NCBI RefSeq assembly: GCF_001542775.1
Contig: NZ_CP014145.1
Coordinates: 3,286,001 to 3,350,000 of the forward strand
Source of the DNA: Microterricola viridarii
GTDB taxonomy: Bacteria; Actinomycetota; Actinomycetes; Actinomycetales; Microbacteriaceae
Length of the DNA: 64,000 nt
Reading direction: 5' to 3'
Shown here: positions 53,641-62,454 of the stretch, piece by piece
Numbering within the stretch: the stretch's first letter is position 1
How the letters are laid out: the number at the start of each line of letters is the position of its first letter
Translations under genes and position numbers: made by a program
The notes under the pieces: generated by a model
The model's database searches: none
Seen by the model: only the letters and a program-made list of their open reading frames with translations
Told to the model about the DNA's origin: nothing

Positions 53641-54755
53641 GCTGTTTCTGCGGAGCAGGCGGATGCCGCGGGCTGCCGTGCTCCTTCGTCGCGGCGCGGC
53701 CCCCCCCCCCAGCCGCCGTGCATGTTCACGTTGGCTCGAGGGAGCGCCAGCGACCGAAGCCAACGGCGCCGTGCGGGCGTATGCCGCAGGCTGCCGGCGT
53801 CCCGGTGGTCGAGTCGGCCCGCTGGGGCCGTATCGAGACCCGGTTTCTGGCGGGGAACTGTGTCTGGTGCGGGGTCTCGATACGCTCGTTCCTCGCTACT
53901 CGACCAGCGGGTGTGGCGCGACACGGCGGGGGATTCGGCAGTCTCAATCAGGGGGAGGCAGCCAGCGCGCATCCGCCCGTTGGCTCGAGGGAGCGCCGGC
54001 GGATGCCGCTGGCTGCCGTGTGTTGTTGGCTCGCGGGCTTCGGGAGCTGCGCTGCTCCTTCGTCGCGGGGCGGCCCCCTCCAGCCGACGTGCATGTTCAC
54101 GGTGGCTCGAGGGAGCGCCAGCGACCGAAGCCAACGGCGCCGTGCGGGCGCATGCCGCAGGCTGCCGCCGTCCCGGTGGTCGAGTAGGCCCGCTAGGGCC
54201 GTATCGAGACCCGGTTTCTGGCGGGGAACTGTGTCTGGTGCGGGGTCTCGATACGCTCGTTCCTCGCTACTCGACCAGCGGGTGTGGCGCGACACGGCGG
54301 AGGATTCGGCAGTCTCAATCAGGGGGAGGCAGCCAGCGGCGCCGTAGCAGCCACGGCCGCCACAGCCAGCGCCGGCGGATGCTGCGGGCTGCCGTGTGTT
54401 GTTGGCTCCCGGGCTTCGGGAGCTGCGCTGCTCCTTCGTCGCGGCGCGGCCCCTCCAGCCGACGTGCACGTTCACGTTGGCTCGAGGGAGCGCCAGCGAC
54501 CGAAGCCAACGGCGCCGTGCGGGCGCATGCCGCAGGCTGCCGCCGTCCCGGTGGTCGAGTAGGCCCGCTAGGGCCGTATCGAGATCCGGTTTCTGGCGGG
54601 GAACTGTGTCTGGTGCGGGGTCTCGATACGCTCGTTCCTCGCTACTCGACCAGCGGGTGTGGCGCGACACGGCGGGGGATTCGGCAGTCTCAATCAGGGG
54701 GAGGCAGCCAGCGGCGCCGTAGCAGCCACGGCCGCCGCAGCCAGCGCCGGCGCGA
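53641..54755. repeat. Three long tandem blocks of the dispersed repeat
   Basis: Blocks of about 371-375 bp start at GCTCGAGGGAGCGCCAGCGACC (53734, 54105, 54480). Each contains the GTCGAGTAGGCCCGCTAGGG / GGTTTCTGGCGGGG subtype, then GGTCTCGATACGCTCGTTCC..CTCGACCAGCGGG and a TCTCAATCAGGGGGAGGCAGCCAG tail. An 11-C run lies at 53700-53710. Long open frames across it on both strands are repeat translations. I see no gene in this 1.1-kb stretch. Confidence 0.9.
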
Positions 54756-55373
54756 CTAGAGCGCGCGAGCCGCCGCCACGAACGCCTCGATCAGCGCGGC
54801 ATCCTTGACCCCGCGGGTGCTCTCGACCCCGCTGGAGACGTCGACGCCCGGCGTCGCGCCCCCGAGCCCGGCGAGTAGCTCACTGACGTTGCCGGGGGTG
54901 AGCCCGCCGGCCAGGAGCCAGTCGCCCTGCGGCGGGTGCGCGCGCAGCGCCGTGGTGTCGAAGGGCTCGCCGGCTCCCGGAACGGGGGCGTCCAGCAGCA
55001 GCCGGTGGCGACGGAGGCCAGCCGGGTCGCGGTCCAGCTCGCGCAGGTACTCGTCGAGTGAGAGCGCCCGGATCGTGTCGAAGCCGGCCGTCTTCAGCCG
55101 GTCGAGCTCGGTCACCGGCTCGCCGCCGTGCAGTTGCACGGTGCTCACGCCGGCCGCGGTGGCCGTTGCCAGCACCTCGTCGATCGGTTGCCGGCGGAAG
55201 ACGCCCACCGTCTGCACCGGGGCCGGCACGGCCGTGAGCAGCTGTCGCACCGTGCCGGCGTCGACCGTGCGCGGGCTGCCTGGGGCGAACACGAAGCCGA
55301 CGGCATCCGCCCCCGCCTGCACGGCGGCGGCCAGGGTCGCGGGCTCACGCAGGCCACAGATCTTCACAAACAT
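54756..55373 (-). CDS. trpF: Phosphoribosylanthranilate isomerase
   Basis: The 205-residue TIM barrel starts MFVKICGLREPATLAAAVQAGADAVGFVF with the catalytic Cys in KICGL, has TVQLHGGEP, and ends LLAGGLTPGNV and GVDVSSGVES, the phosphate-binding loops. It catalyses the third step of tryptophan synthesis from anthranilate. Upstream frame (to 55838) is repeat DNA and is discarded. No other trp gene is adjacent. Confidence 0.93.
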   Translation of the reverse strand: MFVKICGLREPATLAAAVQAGADAVGFVFAPGSPRTVDAGTVRQLLTAVPAPVQTVGVFRRQPIDEVLATATAAGVSTVQLHGGEPVTELDRLKTAGFDTIRALSLDEYLRELDRDPAGLRRHRLLLDAPVPGAGEPFDTTALRAHPPQGDWLLAGGLTPGNVSELLAGLGGATPGVDVSSGVESTRGVKDAALIEAFVAAARAL

Positions 55374-55430
55374 GGTCCCACTGTGCCACGTTCGGCGCCC
55401 CGGCACCCGCCGCGTCGGCCCGCGCGGTAG

Positions 55431-55464
55431 TGGCTTCGGTCGCTGGCGCTCCCTCGAGCCAACG
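55431..55464. repeat. Orphan core of the dispersed repeat, inverted
   Basis: TGGCTTCGGTCGCTGGCGCT and the bases after it are the exact complement of the GTTGGCTCGAGGGAGCGCCA..GAAGCCA core found at 53731, 54104 and 54478. It lies upstream of trpF. Confidence 0.8.
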
Positions 55465-55499
55465 TGGGGAGGCTTCCTCGAGCCGCGGTGCACAAAGAA

Positions 55500-55536
55500 T
55501 CCGCGCGCCCCCCTCCAGGGAGGGGGAGCGCGCGGA
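55500..55536 (-). terminator. Strong hairpin terminator after carboxylesterase
   Basis: TCCGCGCGC pairs with GCGCGCGGA and CCCCCTCC with GGAGGGGG around a two-base turn (one bulged A). Leftward it is followed by TTCTTTG. It lies 19 bp after the esterase stop. Confidence 0.85.
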
Positions 55537-55555
55537 CGTGTGCGTCGGGCCTGCG

Positions 55556-57121
55556 CTAGGCGGCAGCGCCGAGCAGCGGGCGCACCCCTCCGTAGCCGTC
55601 GGCGATGACCGAGGACGGCACGTCGAAGACGCGGGTGGCCCTGGCGTTGTCGGTGTACTTCGGCCACGGCGCGACGCCGGTGCTCACGAAGGCGACGGCC
55701 TCCGCGTGCAGCTCGTCGGCCAGCGCCTGCGGCGGGTTGGCTCCGGCGACGGCGTCGATCTTCACGCTGTCGAGGCAGTCGAAGAAGAACGGCACGTCGA
55801 GGCAGTGCATGGCGTACTTGTACACGGGCGATGCCCACGAGAAGCGGTACACCCAGGTGGGGGCGGATGCCGTGGCGCCCGACTTCGCGGCAGCGGCAGC
55901 GCCGGCTTCGCGCGCGTCGGTGACCTTGAGCACGGCGGTGCGGAACATCGCGTCGGTCATGTAGCGCCCGACGGCTCCCGCGGTGTCGCGCCTGGCGACA
56001 TCCGGGTTGGCGGCAAAGTAGGCCTTGCGCTTGGCCTTGGCCAGCCCCGCCTTGCCGAGCATGAAGCTCTTCGGGATGAACCGCAGCTTGCCCTTGGCCT
56101 CGTCGAGCGCCATCGAGAACTCGTCGTCGGTGGCGCCGAGCACCAGCGGCTTGTCGGCGCCGACGCCGAGCTTGAACGACTCCAGGGTTGCGCGCTGAAC
56201 GAGCTCCCCGTCGATCATGGGGCCGAGCGCGAGGCCCTCAGCGATCATCCGGCCCAGCATCTCGAGCGGCTTGCCCGGGCCATCGGCCGGCTCCTGCGCC
56301 TTCTGCTGCAGTTCGAGGATGCGCTCCTCGCTGAGGCTGGCGAAGCCCTCGCGGGTCGCCGGCACGCCGGCGAGCTCGGCCAGGCGGCGGGCCAGCTGCT
56401 GGGCGCGGGGGCGCTGCACGTCGCCGACGGCACCCGAGATGCAGTAGACGCCGGTGAACAGGTGCTGGGCGGCCTCCATGCCGAGCAGGGTGAGCACGGC
56501 GCCGCCGCCGGCGGACTGGCCAGAGATCGTGACGCGCTCGGGGTCGCCGCCGAACGCGGCGATGTTCTGCTGCACCCACTCCAGCGCGAGCAGCCAGTCC
56601 AGCACGCCGCGGTTGTCTGGGGCGTCGTCGATGCAGCCGAAGCCGTCGAAGCCGAGTCGGTACGAGATCGACACCGTCACAACGCCGTCACGGTTGAATG
56701 AGGCGCCGTCGTACCAGGGGCTGGCCGGCGAGCCGGCGGTGTAGCCGCCGCCGTGGATGTAGACCATCACCGGCAGGCCGGCGGATGCCGCGGAGGCCGG
56801 AGTCGGCGTGAAGACGTTGACGTTCAGGGTCGAGTCACCCTCGATCGACGGCTCGGGGATCAGCGTGATCTCGGCGAGGGTCTGACGCTGCGGGGTCGGG
56901 CCCATCTCGATGGCGTCGCGCACACCCTCCCAGGGCGCGTGCGGCACGGGGGCGGCGAAGCGCAGCGGGCCGACGGGGGCCTCGGCGAAGGGGATGCCGT
57001 GGAAGGCGGCGGAGGGCAGGCCGTGCCCGCCGCGCGGGGAGCGCCAGAGGCCGCGCACCACGCCGGCCGCCGTGCGCACCTCGGGGGCGACGGTGGTGTC
57101 GAAAACGGTCTGCTCTGTCAT
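55556..57121 (-). CDS. Type-B carboxylesterase/lipase
   Basis: The 521-residue alpha/beta hydrolase has the oxyanion segment VMVYIHGGGYTAGS, the nucleophile in VTISGQSAGGGAV, an acidic residue in TDDEFSMALD and a late His in LHAEAVAFV / DVPFFFD region. No signal peptide, so it acts in the cytosol. It is a homologue of the esterase at 57237-58784 (same blocks throughout). Monocistronic between two hairpins. It may deacylate sugar esters imported by the nearby transporters. Confidence 0.9.
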   Translation of the reverse strand: MTEQTVFDTTVAPEVRTAAGVVRGLWRSPRGGHGLPSAAFHGIPFAEAPVGPLRFAAPVPHAPWEGVRDAIEMGPTPQRQTLAEITLIPEPSIEGDSTLNVNVFTPTPASAASAGLPVMVYIHGGGYTAGSPASPWYDGASFNRDGVVTVSISYRLGFDGFGCIDDAPDNRGVLDWLLALEWVQQNIAAFGGDPERVTISGQSAGGGAVLTLLGMEAAQHLFTGVYCISGAVGDVQRPRAQQLARRLAELAGVPATREGFASLSEERILELQQKAQEPADGPGKPLEMLGRMIAEGLALGPMIDGELVQRATLESFKLGVGADKPLVLGATDDEFSMALDEAKGKLRFIPKSFMLGKAGLAKAKRKAYFAANPDVARRDTAGAVGRYMTDAMFRTAVLKVTDAREAGAAAAAKSGATASAPTWVYRFSWASPVYKYAMHCLDVPFFFDCLDSVKIDAVAGANPPQALADELHAEAVAFVSTGVAPWPKYTDNARATRVFDVPSSVIADGYGGVRPLLGAAA

Positions 57122-57178
57122 GGCTGCATCCTCTGGGTCGCTGGTGATTCAGTTGGTCTTGATTCTGCCCTACTGCCA

Positions 57179-57219
57179 ATTGAGCCTGCCGAGATCCGGG
57201 GGACTTCGGCAGGCTCAAT
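57179..57219 (-). terminator. Hairpin after the second carboxylesterase
   Basis: ATTGAGCCTGCCGA (57179-57192) and its complement (57206-57219) flank a 13-nt loop, 17 bp after the esterase stop. The arms resemble the dispersed-repeat end TTGAGCCTGTCGA, so it may be an inverted pair of repeat ends acting as terminator. Confidence 0.75.
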
Positions 57220-57236
57220 CAGTGGTGGTGCCTCTA

Positions 57237-58784
57237 CTACGCGGCGGCCACGGTGTCAGGCAGCAGCATCCGCAGCGTGGCGAAGGCATCGGACTCCACC
57301 GAGGAGGCGGGGTCGTCGTAGACGCGGGCCTGCCGGTCGGTGCTGTTCCAGGCCGGCCAGTTGGCCGCACCGTCACGGATCAGCGCCAGGGCGCCGCCGT
57401 GCACCTCGTCGGCGAGGAGCTGCGAGGGCGAGTCTCCGGCGACGGCGGAGACGCGCTCGGCGCCCAGCTGGTCGAAGAAGAACGGCACGTCGAGGCAGTG
57501 GCAGGAGCTGCCGATCGTCGGCGACGACCAGGAGAAGCGGTACAGCCAGGTGGCTGCGGCATCCGCGTCACCGCGGCTGGCACGCAGCTCGGCGATGTCG
57601 AGCGCGGGGGCGCGGAACATGGAGTCGGTGATGTACTGGCCGACCGTGTCGGCCGTGTCGAGCCCCTCGTGTGCGGCGACGTACGCCTCGACGAGCTCAG
57701 GGGAGTCCACGAGGCGGCCGAGGATCGCGGCGGCCGGAATTGCGGCCATGGCCTCCTTGCCCTCGGCCAGGATCATGTTGAACTCCTGGTCGGTTGCCCC
57801 CATGACGAGCGCCTTGTCTGCGCCGATGCCGGCGGCGTATGCCTCGCGGCTGGGCAGCGGGATCAGGTCGCCGTCGACGACGGGGCCGAGCACGAGGCCG
57901 CCGCTGACCAGGCCGACCAGGCCGGCGATCGGGTCGGACTCGTCGTCGCTCGCGTTCAGCGGGGAGGCGGATGCCTGCAGCTCGAGGATGCGCGACTCCG
58001 GCAGTGTGCCGAGCCCGGCACGGGTCGGTGCGACTCCGCCGAGTTCGGCGATCGCGCGCCCGACGGTTTCCGCGGCGTCCAGCGTCGTGGTGGTGGGCGG
58101 GCCGGAGATCGAGTAGACCGCGCGGAACAGGTGCTGCGCGGCCGGCATGCCGAGCAGCGTGAGCACGGCGCCGCCGCCGGCGGACTGGCCGGAGATGGTG
58201 ACCTGCTTCGGGTCGCCGCCGAAGTTCGCGATGTTCTCCTGCACCCACTCCAGGGCGAGCAGCCAGTCGCGCACGCCGCGGTTCATCGGGGCGTCCTCGA
58301 TGTAGCCGAAGCCGTGGAAGCCGAGGCGGTACGACACCGACACGACGATGACGCCGTCGCGGTTGAACGGTGCTCCGTCGTACCAGGGGCTCGACGGGGA
58401 GCCGCTGACGTAGCCGCCGCCGTGGATGTAGACGAGCACGGGCAGGCCGGCGGATTCCGCGGCATCCGTGCCGGGGGCGAGCGGCGCCGGCGTGAACACG
58501 TTGACGTTCAGCGTCGACTCACCGGGGAAGGCCGGCTCGGGGATCAGCGTGATCTCGCCCTGCACCTCGCGGTGCGGGGTGGCGCCGAACTCGACGGCGT
58601 CGCGCACGCCCTCCCAGGCCTGGTGCGGCACTGGCGCGGCGAAGCGCAGCTCGCCGACGGGCGGCTCGGCGAACGGGATGCCGAGGAACGCCGCCGACGG
58701 CACGCCTGCGGCATCCGCGCTCTCGCGCCAGAAGCCGCGCACGACACCAGCAGTGGTCTGTACGAGTGGGGAAGTGGTGGTCAT
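57237..58784 (-). CDS. Type-B carboxylesterase/lipase (paralogue)
   Basis: The 515-residue protein has VLVYIHGGGYVSGS, QVTISGQSAGGGAVLTLLG (nucleophile elbow) and a C-terminal EVHGGALALIRDG. No signal peptide. It starts 9 bp after the MFS transporter stop with AGGAGA ahead, so the two form an operon: import and ester hydrolysis of the same compound is the simplest reading. Confidence 0.9.
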   Translation of the reverse strand: MTTTSPLVQTTAGVVRGFWRESADAAGVPSAAFLGIPFAEPPVGELRFAAPVPHQAWEGVRDAVEFGATPHREVQGEITLIPEPAFPGESTLNVNVFTPAPLAPGTDAAESAGLPVLVYIHGGGYVSGSPSSPWYDGAPFNRDGVIVVSVSYRLGFHGFGYIEDAPMNRGVRDWLLALEWVQENIANFGGDPKQVTISGQSAGGGAVLTLLGMPAAQHLFRAVYSISGPPTTTTLDAAETVGRAIAELGGVAPTRAGLGTLPESRILELQASASPLNASDDESDPIAGLVGLVSGGLVLGPVVDGDLIPLPSREAYAAGIGADKALVMGATDQEFNMILAEGKEAMAAIPAAAILGRLVDSPELVEAYVAAHEGLDTADTVGQYITDSMFRAPALDIAELRASRGDADAAATWLYRFSWSSPTIGSSCHCLDVPFFFDQLGAERVSAVAGDSPSQLLADEVHGGALALIRDGAANWPAWNSTDRQARVYDDPASSVESDAFATLRMLLPDTVAAA

Positions 58785-58793
58785 CTGGTTCTC

Positions 58794-60089
58794 CTAACGA
58801 ACGCTCTTGATGGGTGCCAGGACGATCGCGGCCAGGACGACCGCGACCATGGCGAAGACGAACAGGGCCTGGTAGCCGCCGGCGAAGGTGATGATGAGGC
58901 CGGCGACGGCGGGGCTGAGCGCCTGCGGGATGTTGGTGGCCACGTTCAGGATGCCGAGGTCCTTGCCGGCGGCGGTGCCGCCGCCCGGGAGCACCTCGGT
59001 CATCAGGGCCGCGTCGCAGGCCATGTAGAGGCCGAAGCCGAACCCGCTGATGACATTCATGATGAGCATGCCGGTGACGGTGGGCATGAGCAGCGGGAAG
59101 ATGAGGCTGATCACCATGATGACGGTGGCCGCGTAGATGAACACCTTGCGGCGGCCGACCTTGTCGCTCCACCAGCCGGCTAGCGAGATCGAGAGCAGCG
59201 TCGGTACCAGGCCGGCCGCCGCGAGCAGGGCCGCGGTGCTGGCCGCCTCCTCCAGAGGCAGGCCGATGTAGTCCTGCAGCAGGTAGAGGCTGTACGCCGA
59301 GATGACGAAGTAGCCGAGGATGAACAGGAAGCGGCCGGCGAACGCCCAGGCGAAGTCGGGGTTCTGCTTCGGGTTGATCCAGAAGCCGGACAGGAAGTTC
59401 TTCCAGCTCCACGGCTCGACGACGGCGCCGACACTGGAGTAGTCCTTGTTGAAGACCACGTAGAGCACGGTCGAGACGAGCACGCCGATGCCGAAGATCG
59501 TGTAGCCGACGCCGACGTTGTTCACGAACTGGGCGGCGAGGACGGTTCCGAGAACGCCGCCGAGCATCATGCCGAGACCGGCCATGGCCGAGGCGACGCC
59601 GCGCTTGGAGCGGGGGAAGCGGTCGGGCACGATGGCGCTGAGCGGGCCCTGGATGGCGTTCATGGACACCTGGATCACGGCCCAGAATGCGGCGATGAGC
59701 AGCACGTTCTGCATGCCGCCCATGCCGAGCAGGAAGATCATCGCGATGGCGGCGCCGATCAGCATCCACGGGGCACGGCGGCCCATGCGGTTGCGGGTGC
59801 GGTCGCTGAGCGCGCCGACGATGGGCTGGGCGAACAGCGTGAAGACGAACGAGATCGAGCTGACAAGACCGAAGTTCGCGACCTTGGCCAGCGGGTCGGG
59901 GTCGATCGTCGCGATCTGCGCGGGGAGCAGGATGCCGAGGACGGCGCCGTAGGTGGCGAAGACGAACACCGAGATCACGGCAATCGAGGGCAGCAGGCGC
60001 CGGGTGGCCACGGGGCTCTGCATTCCTGTCGACGTCAGCGCTGTGCGGCCGTCTTCGGCGAGCTCCGGGGTGGTGGATGGGGTGGGCAC
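58794..60089 (-). CDS. MFS sugar-type transporter (tandem copy 1)
   Basis: The 431-residue carrier has 12 helices, with LSDRTRNRMGRRAPWMLIGA as motif A and GWWSDKVGRRKVFIYA in the second half. The RxGRRxPW form is typical of actinobacterial glycoside/oligosaccharide MFS carriers. AAGAGGAGAG lies directly ahead of a GTG at 60089; the ATG five codons earlier overlaps that site and is less likely. It is nearly a copy of the gene at 60308-61603. An ACC..GGT operator-like site lies at 60163-60179. It is co-transcribed with an esterase. Confidence 0.88.
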   Translation of the reverse strand: MPTPSTTPELAEDGRTALTSTGMQSPVATRRLLPSIAVISVFVFATYGAVLGILLPAQIATIDPDPLAKVANFGLVSSISFVFTLFAQPIVGALSDRTRNRMGRRAPWMLIGAAIAMIFLLGMGGMQNVLLIAAFWAVIQVSMNAIQGPLSAIVPDRFPRSKRGVASAMAGLGMMLGGVLGTVLAAQFVNNVGVGYTIFGIGVLVSTVLYVVFNKDYSSVGAVVEPWSWKNFLSGFWINPKQNPDFAWAFAGRFLFILGYFVISAYSLYLLQDYIGLPLEEAASTAALLAAAGLVPTLLSISLAGWWSDKVGRRKVFIYAATVIMVISLIFPLLMPTVTGMLIMNVISGFGFGLYMACDAALMTEVLPGGGTAAGKDLGILNVATNIPQALSPAVAGLIITFAGGYQALFVFAMVAVVLAAIVLAPIKSVR

Positions 60090-60162
60090 GACTCTCCTCT
60101 TCATTGAGAAACCGCGGCGCGACGGGGCTGTGTGCCCGCTCACTTCCGCAAACACCGTCAAA

Positions 60163-60179
60163 ACCAAACGACGTTCGGT
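60163..60179. promoter_or_regulatory. TetR operator-like site (copy A)
   Basis: ACCAAACGACGTTCGGT is an imperfect 7-3-7 dyad (one mismatch), about 75 bp upstream of the MFS start. The surrounding AAAACC..GGTAATGAGTATG is shared with copy B. Confidence 0.68.
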
Positions 60180-60262
60180 AATGAGTATGAGCCTCATCGG
60201 GCGAGAGCGCAAACGGCGCTCCGCGCTCGTGCGCATCACGTCGGCAGCGGTGCACAGGAGAA

Positions 60263-60299
60263 AGGCTCCGCCCGCGCCCATGAGGGGCGGGCGGAGCCT
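60263..60299 (-). terminator. Hairpin terminator after the second MFS copy
   Basis: AGGCTCCGCCCG (60263-60274) pairs with CGGGCGGAGCCT (60288-60299), with three more pairs inside. Leftward it is followed by TTTCTCC. It starts 8 bp after the MFS stop codon at 60308. Confidence 0.85.
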
Positions 60300-60307
60300 C
60301 CCCGTCG

Positions 60308-61603
60308 CTAGCGGACGCTCTTGATGGGCATCAGCACGAAGGCGGCTGCCGTGACGGCGACCATCGCGAAGATGAACAGCGACGGGTAGCCGCCGAGCGC
60401 GATGATGATGAAGCCGGCGACGGCCGGGCTGAGTGCCTGCGGGATGTTGGTCGCCACGTTCAGGATGCCGAGGTCCTTGCCGGCGGCGATACCGTCGCCC
60501 GGGAGCACCTCGGTCATCAGGGCGGCGTCGCAGGCCATGTAGAAGCCGAAGCCGAAGCCGCTGACGATGTTCATGATGAGCATGCCCTCGAACGTGGGCA
60601 TGATCAGCGGGAAGATCAGGCTGATGACCATGATGACGGTGGCAGCGTAGATGAACACCTTGCGGCGGCCGATCTTGTCGCTCCACCAGCCGGCGAGGGC
60701 GATCGAGATCATGGTCGGCAACAGGCCGGCCATGGCGAGCATGGCGGCCGCGCCGGCCGCCTCCTCCAGCTCCATGCCGATGTAGTCCTGCAGCAGGTAG
60801 AGGCTGTAGGCGCTGATGACGAAGTAGCCGAGGATGAAGAGGAAGCGCGCGGTGAAGGCCCAGAAGAAGTCGGGGTGCTTCTTCGGGTTGATCCAGAAGC
60901 CCGTGAGGAAGTTCTTCCAGCTCCACGGCTCGACGACTGCGCCGACGCTGGAGTAGTCCTTGTTGAAGTACACGTAGAGCGCGGTCACGATCAGCACGGC
61001 GATGCCGAAGACCGCGTAGCCGATTCCGACGTTCGACACGAACTGGGCGGCGACGACGGTTCCGAGAACACCGCCGAGCATCATGCCGACGCCGGCCATG
61101 GCCGAGGCGACGCCACGCTTGGAGCGGGGGAAGCGGTCGGGCACGACGGCGCTGAGCGGGCCCTGCACCGCGTTCATCGAGACCTGGATGACGGCCCAGA
61201 ACGCCGCGATGAGCAGCACGTTCTGCATGCCGCCCATGCCGAGCAGGAAGATCATCGCGACGGCGGCGCCGATCAGCATCCACGGGGCGCGCCGGCCGAG
61301 CCTGTTGCGGGTGCGGTCACTGAATGCGCCGACGATCGGCTGGGCGAACAGGGTGAAGACGAACGAGATCGAGCTGACGAGGCCGAAGTTGGCGACCTTG
61401 GCGACGGGGTCTGGGTTGATGGTCGCGATTTGCGCCGGGAGCAGGATGCCGAGCACCGCGCCGTAGGTGGCGAACACGAACACCGACAGGATGGCGATCG
61501 ACGGCAGCAGCCGCTTCGTTGCGACGGGGCTCTGCATCCCGGTCGAGGTGACGGCGGTACGGCCGTCGTCCGCGAGCTCTGGGTTGGGCGATGTGGTGGA
61601 CAC
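60308..61603 (-). CDS. MFS sugar-type transporter (tandem copy 2)
   Basis: The 431-residue carrier is highly similar along its whole length to the one at 58794-60089 (for example RTRNRLGRRAPWMLIGA and SVGAVVEPWSWKNFLTGFW). The same AAGAGGAGAG-GTG start arrangement is used at 61603. Differences concentrate in the first 20 residues and scattered helices. An operator-like site lies at 61674-61690. It has its own terminator, so the pair are separately transcribed duplicates. Confidence 0.88.
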   Translation of the reverse strand: MSTTSPNPELADDGRTAVTSTGMQSPVATKRLLPSIAILSVFVFATYGAVLGILLPAQIATINPDPVAKVANFGLVSSISFVFTLFAQPIVGAFSDRTRNRLGRRAPWMLIGAAVAMIFLLGMGGMQNVLLIAAFWAVIQVSMNAVQGPLSAVVPDRFPRSKRGVASAMAGVGMMLGGVLGTVVAAQFVSNVGIGYAVFGIAVLIVTALYVYFNKDYSSVGAVVEPWSWKNFLTGFWINPKKHPDFFWAFTARFLFILGYFVISAYSLYLLQDYIGMELEEAAGAAAMLAMAGLLPTMISIALAGWWSDKIGRRKVFIYAATVIMVISLIFPLIMPTFEGMLIMNIVSGFGFGFYMACDAALMTEVLPGDGIAAGKDLGILNVATNIPQALSPAVAGFIIIALGGYPSLFIFAMVAVTAAAFVLMPIKSVR

Positions 61604-61673
61604 GACTCTCCTCTTCATTGAGAAACAGCGGTGGTGCATGGTCAGGGAACGAACATGTCGCCGGTCGGCTAAA

Positions 61674-61690
61674 ACCAAGCGAAGTTTGGT
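61674..61690. promoter_or_regulatory. TetR operator-like site (copy B)
   Basis: ACCAAGCGAAGTTTGGT is a 7-3-7 imperfect dyad, 71 bp upstream of the MFS start, in the same context as copy A. Confidence 0.68.
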
Positions 61691-61754
61691 AATGAGTATG
61701 CGGCTGATTCACAGTTTGAGCAAGGGACGGAGTGCGATTGCCGTCAGACGTTGG

Positions 61755-62366
61755 CTACGGGACGAGGCCGAGCAGCTCCGCCAGGTAGTCGATGTGCTCC
61801 GCCATGTCGAGTTCGGGGTCGATCATCCACTGCGTCTGCAGGCCGTCGGCGAGGGCGATCATGATGGTCGAGACCTTGTCAGCGTCGATGGCGGGGGAGA
61901 GCTTGCCCGCGGCCTGGGCGGCGCGCACGCTCGACGCGAAGTAGCTGCGGAAGTCCTGGCCGCGCCGCACGAAGAAGTCGTGGGCGGGGTGGCTGGCATC
62001 CGTCGCCTCGGCCGACAGGCGCGTGTAGAGCTGGGCGAGCCCCGGGACCTCGGTGTTGTGCCGCATGACCGTGGCCAGCGAGTCGAACGGGTTCTCGCTG
62101 ACGGCCAGCGAGGCGAGGGAGGTGTCGCCGTCGGCGCCCACGAAGTCGCGCGAGTCCACCTCGTCGCGCTTCTGCAGCACCGCGGCGAAGAGTTCCTCCT
62201 TGGAGCTGAAGTAGTGCAGCAACCCGGCCTGGCTGAGCCCGACGGCGTCGGCGAGCTCGCGCACCGAGGTGCGGTTGTAGCCATTGCGGGCGATCACCCG
62301 AAGGGCCTCGGTCAGAATTTCGTCGCGCTTGGCGACTCCTTTTGCGTATGAGCCTCTGCGTGCCAT
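61755..62366 (-). CDS. TetR-family regulator of the MFS/glycoside locus
   Basis: The 203-residue protein has a TetR HTH (DEILTEALRVIARNGYNRTSVRELADAVGLSQAGLLHYFSSKEEL) and a ligand domain with LYTRLSAEATDASHPAHDFF and IALADGLQTQWMIDPELDM. It is a paralogue of the regulator at 50798-51511. It lies in the middle of three MFS transporters, with a dyad 30 bp upstream that resembles the sites in front of the other two, so autoregulation plus control of all three is likely. Confidence 0.9.
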   Translation of the reverse strand: MARRGSYAKGVAKRDEILTEALRVIARNGYNRTSVRELADAVGLSQAGLLHYFSSKEELFAAVLQKRDEVDSRDFVGADGDTSLASLAVSENPFDSLATVMRHNTEVPGLAQLYTRLSAEATDASHPAHDFFVRRGQDFRSYFASSVRAAQAAGKLSPAIDADKVSTIMIALADGLQTQWMIDPELDMAEHIDYLAELLGLVP

Positions 62367-62395
62367 ATCTGAATGGTATTGGCTTCTTTGGAATT

Positions 62396-62420
62396 GAAAA
62401 CCGAATGAAGTATGGTTTTC
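62396..62420. promoter_or_regulatory. TetR operator-like site (copy C)
   Basis: GAAAACC (62396-62402) and GGTTTTC (62414-62420) flank GAATGAAGTAT; the core ACCGAATGAAGTATGGT parallels copies A and B. It sits between the divergent TetR (start 62366) and MFS (start 62455) genes. Confidence 0.72.
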
Positions 62421-62454
62421 AAGGTTCACAGATGAACACCCCGAAAGGAACACG

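Noticed and set aside
53356-54759. Several long overlapping frames on both strands in the second repeat block
   Set aside because: The translations repeat with the DNA blocks, are Arg/Ser/Ala-rich and have no domain; they reflect GC-rich repeats.
54756-55838. Extended N-terminal form of TrpF
   Set aside because: The extra 155 codons lie in repeat and terminator DNA; the family starts at MFVKICG.
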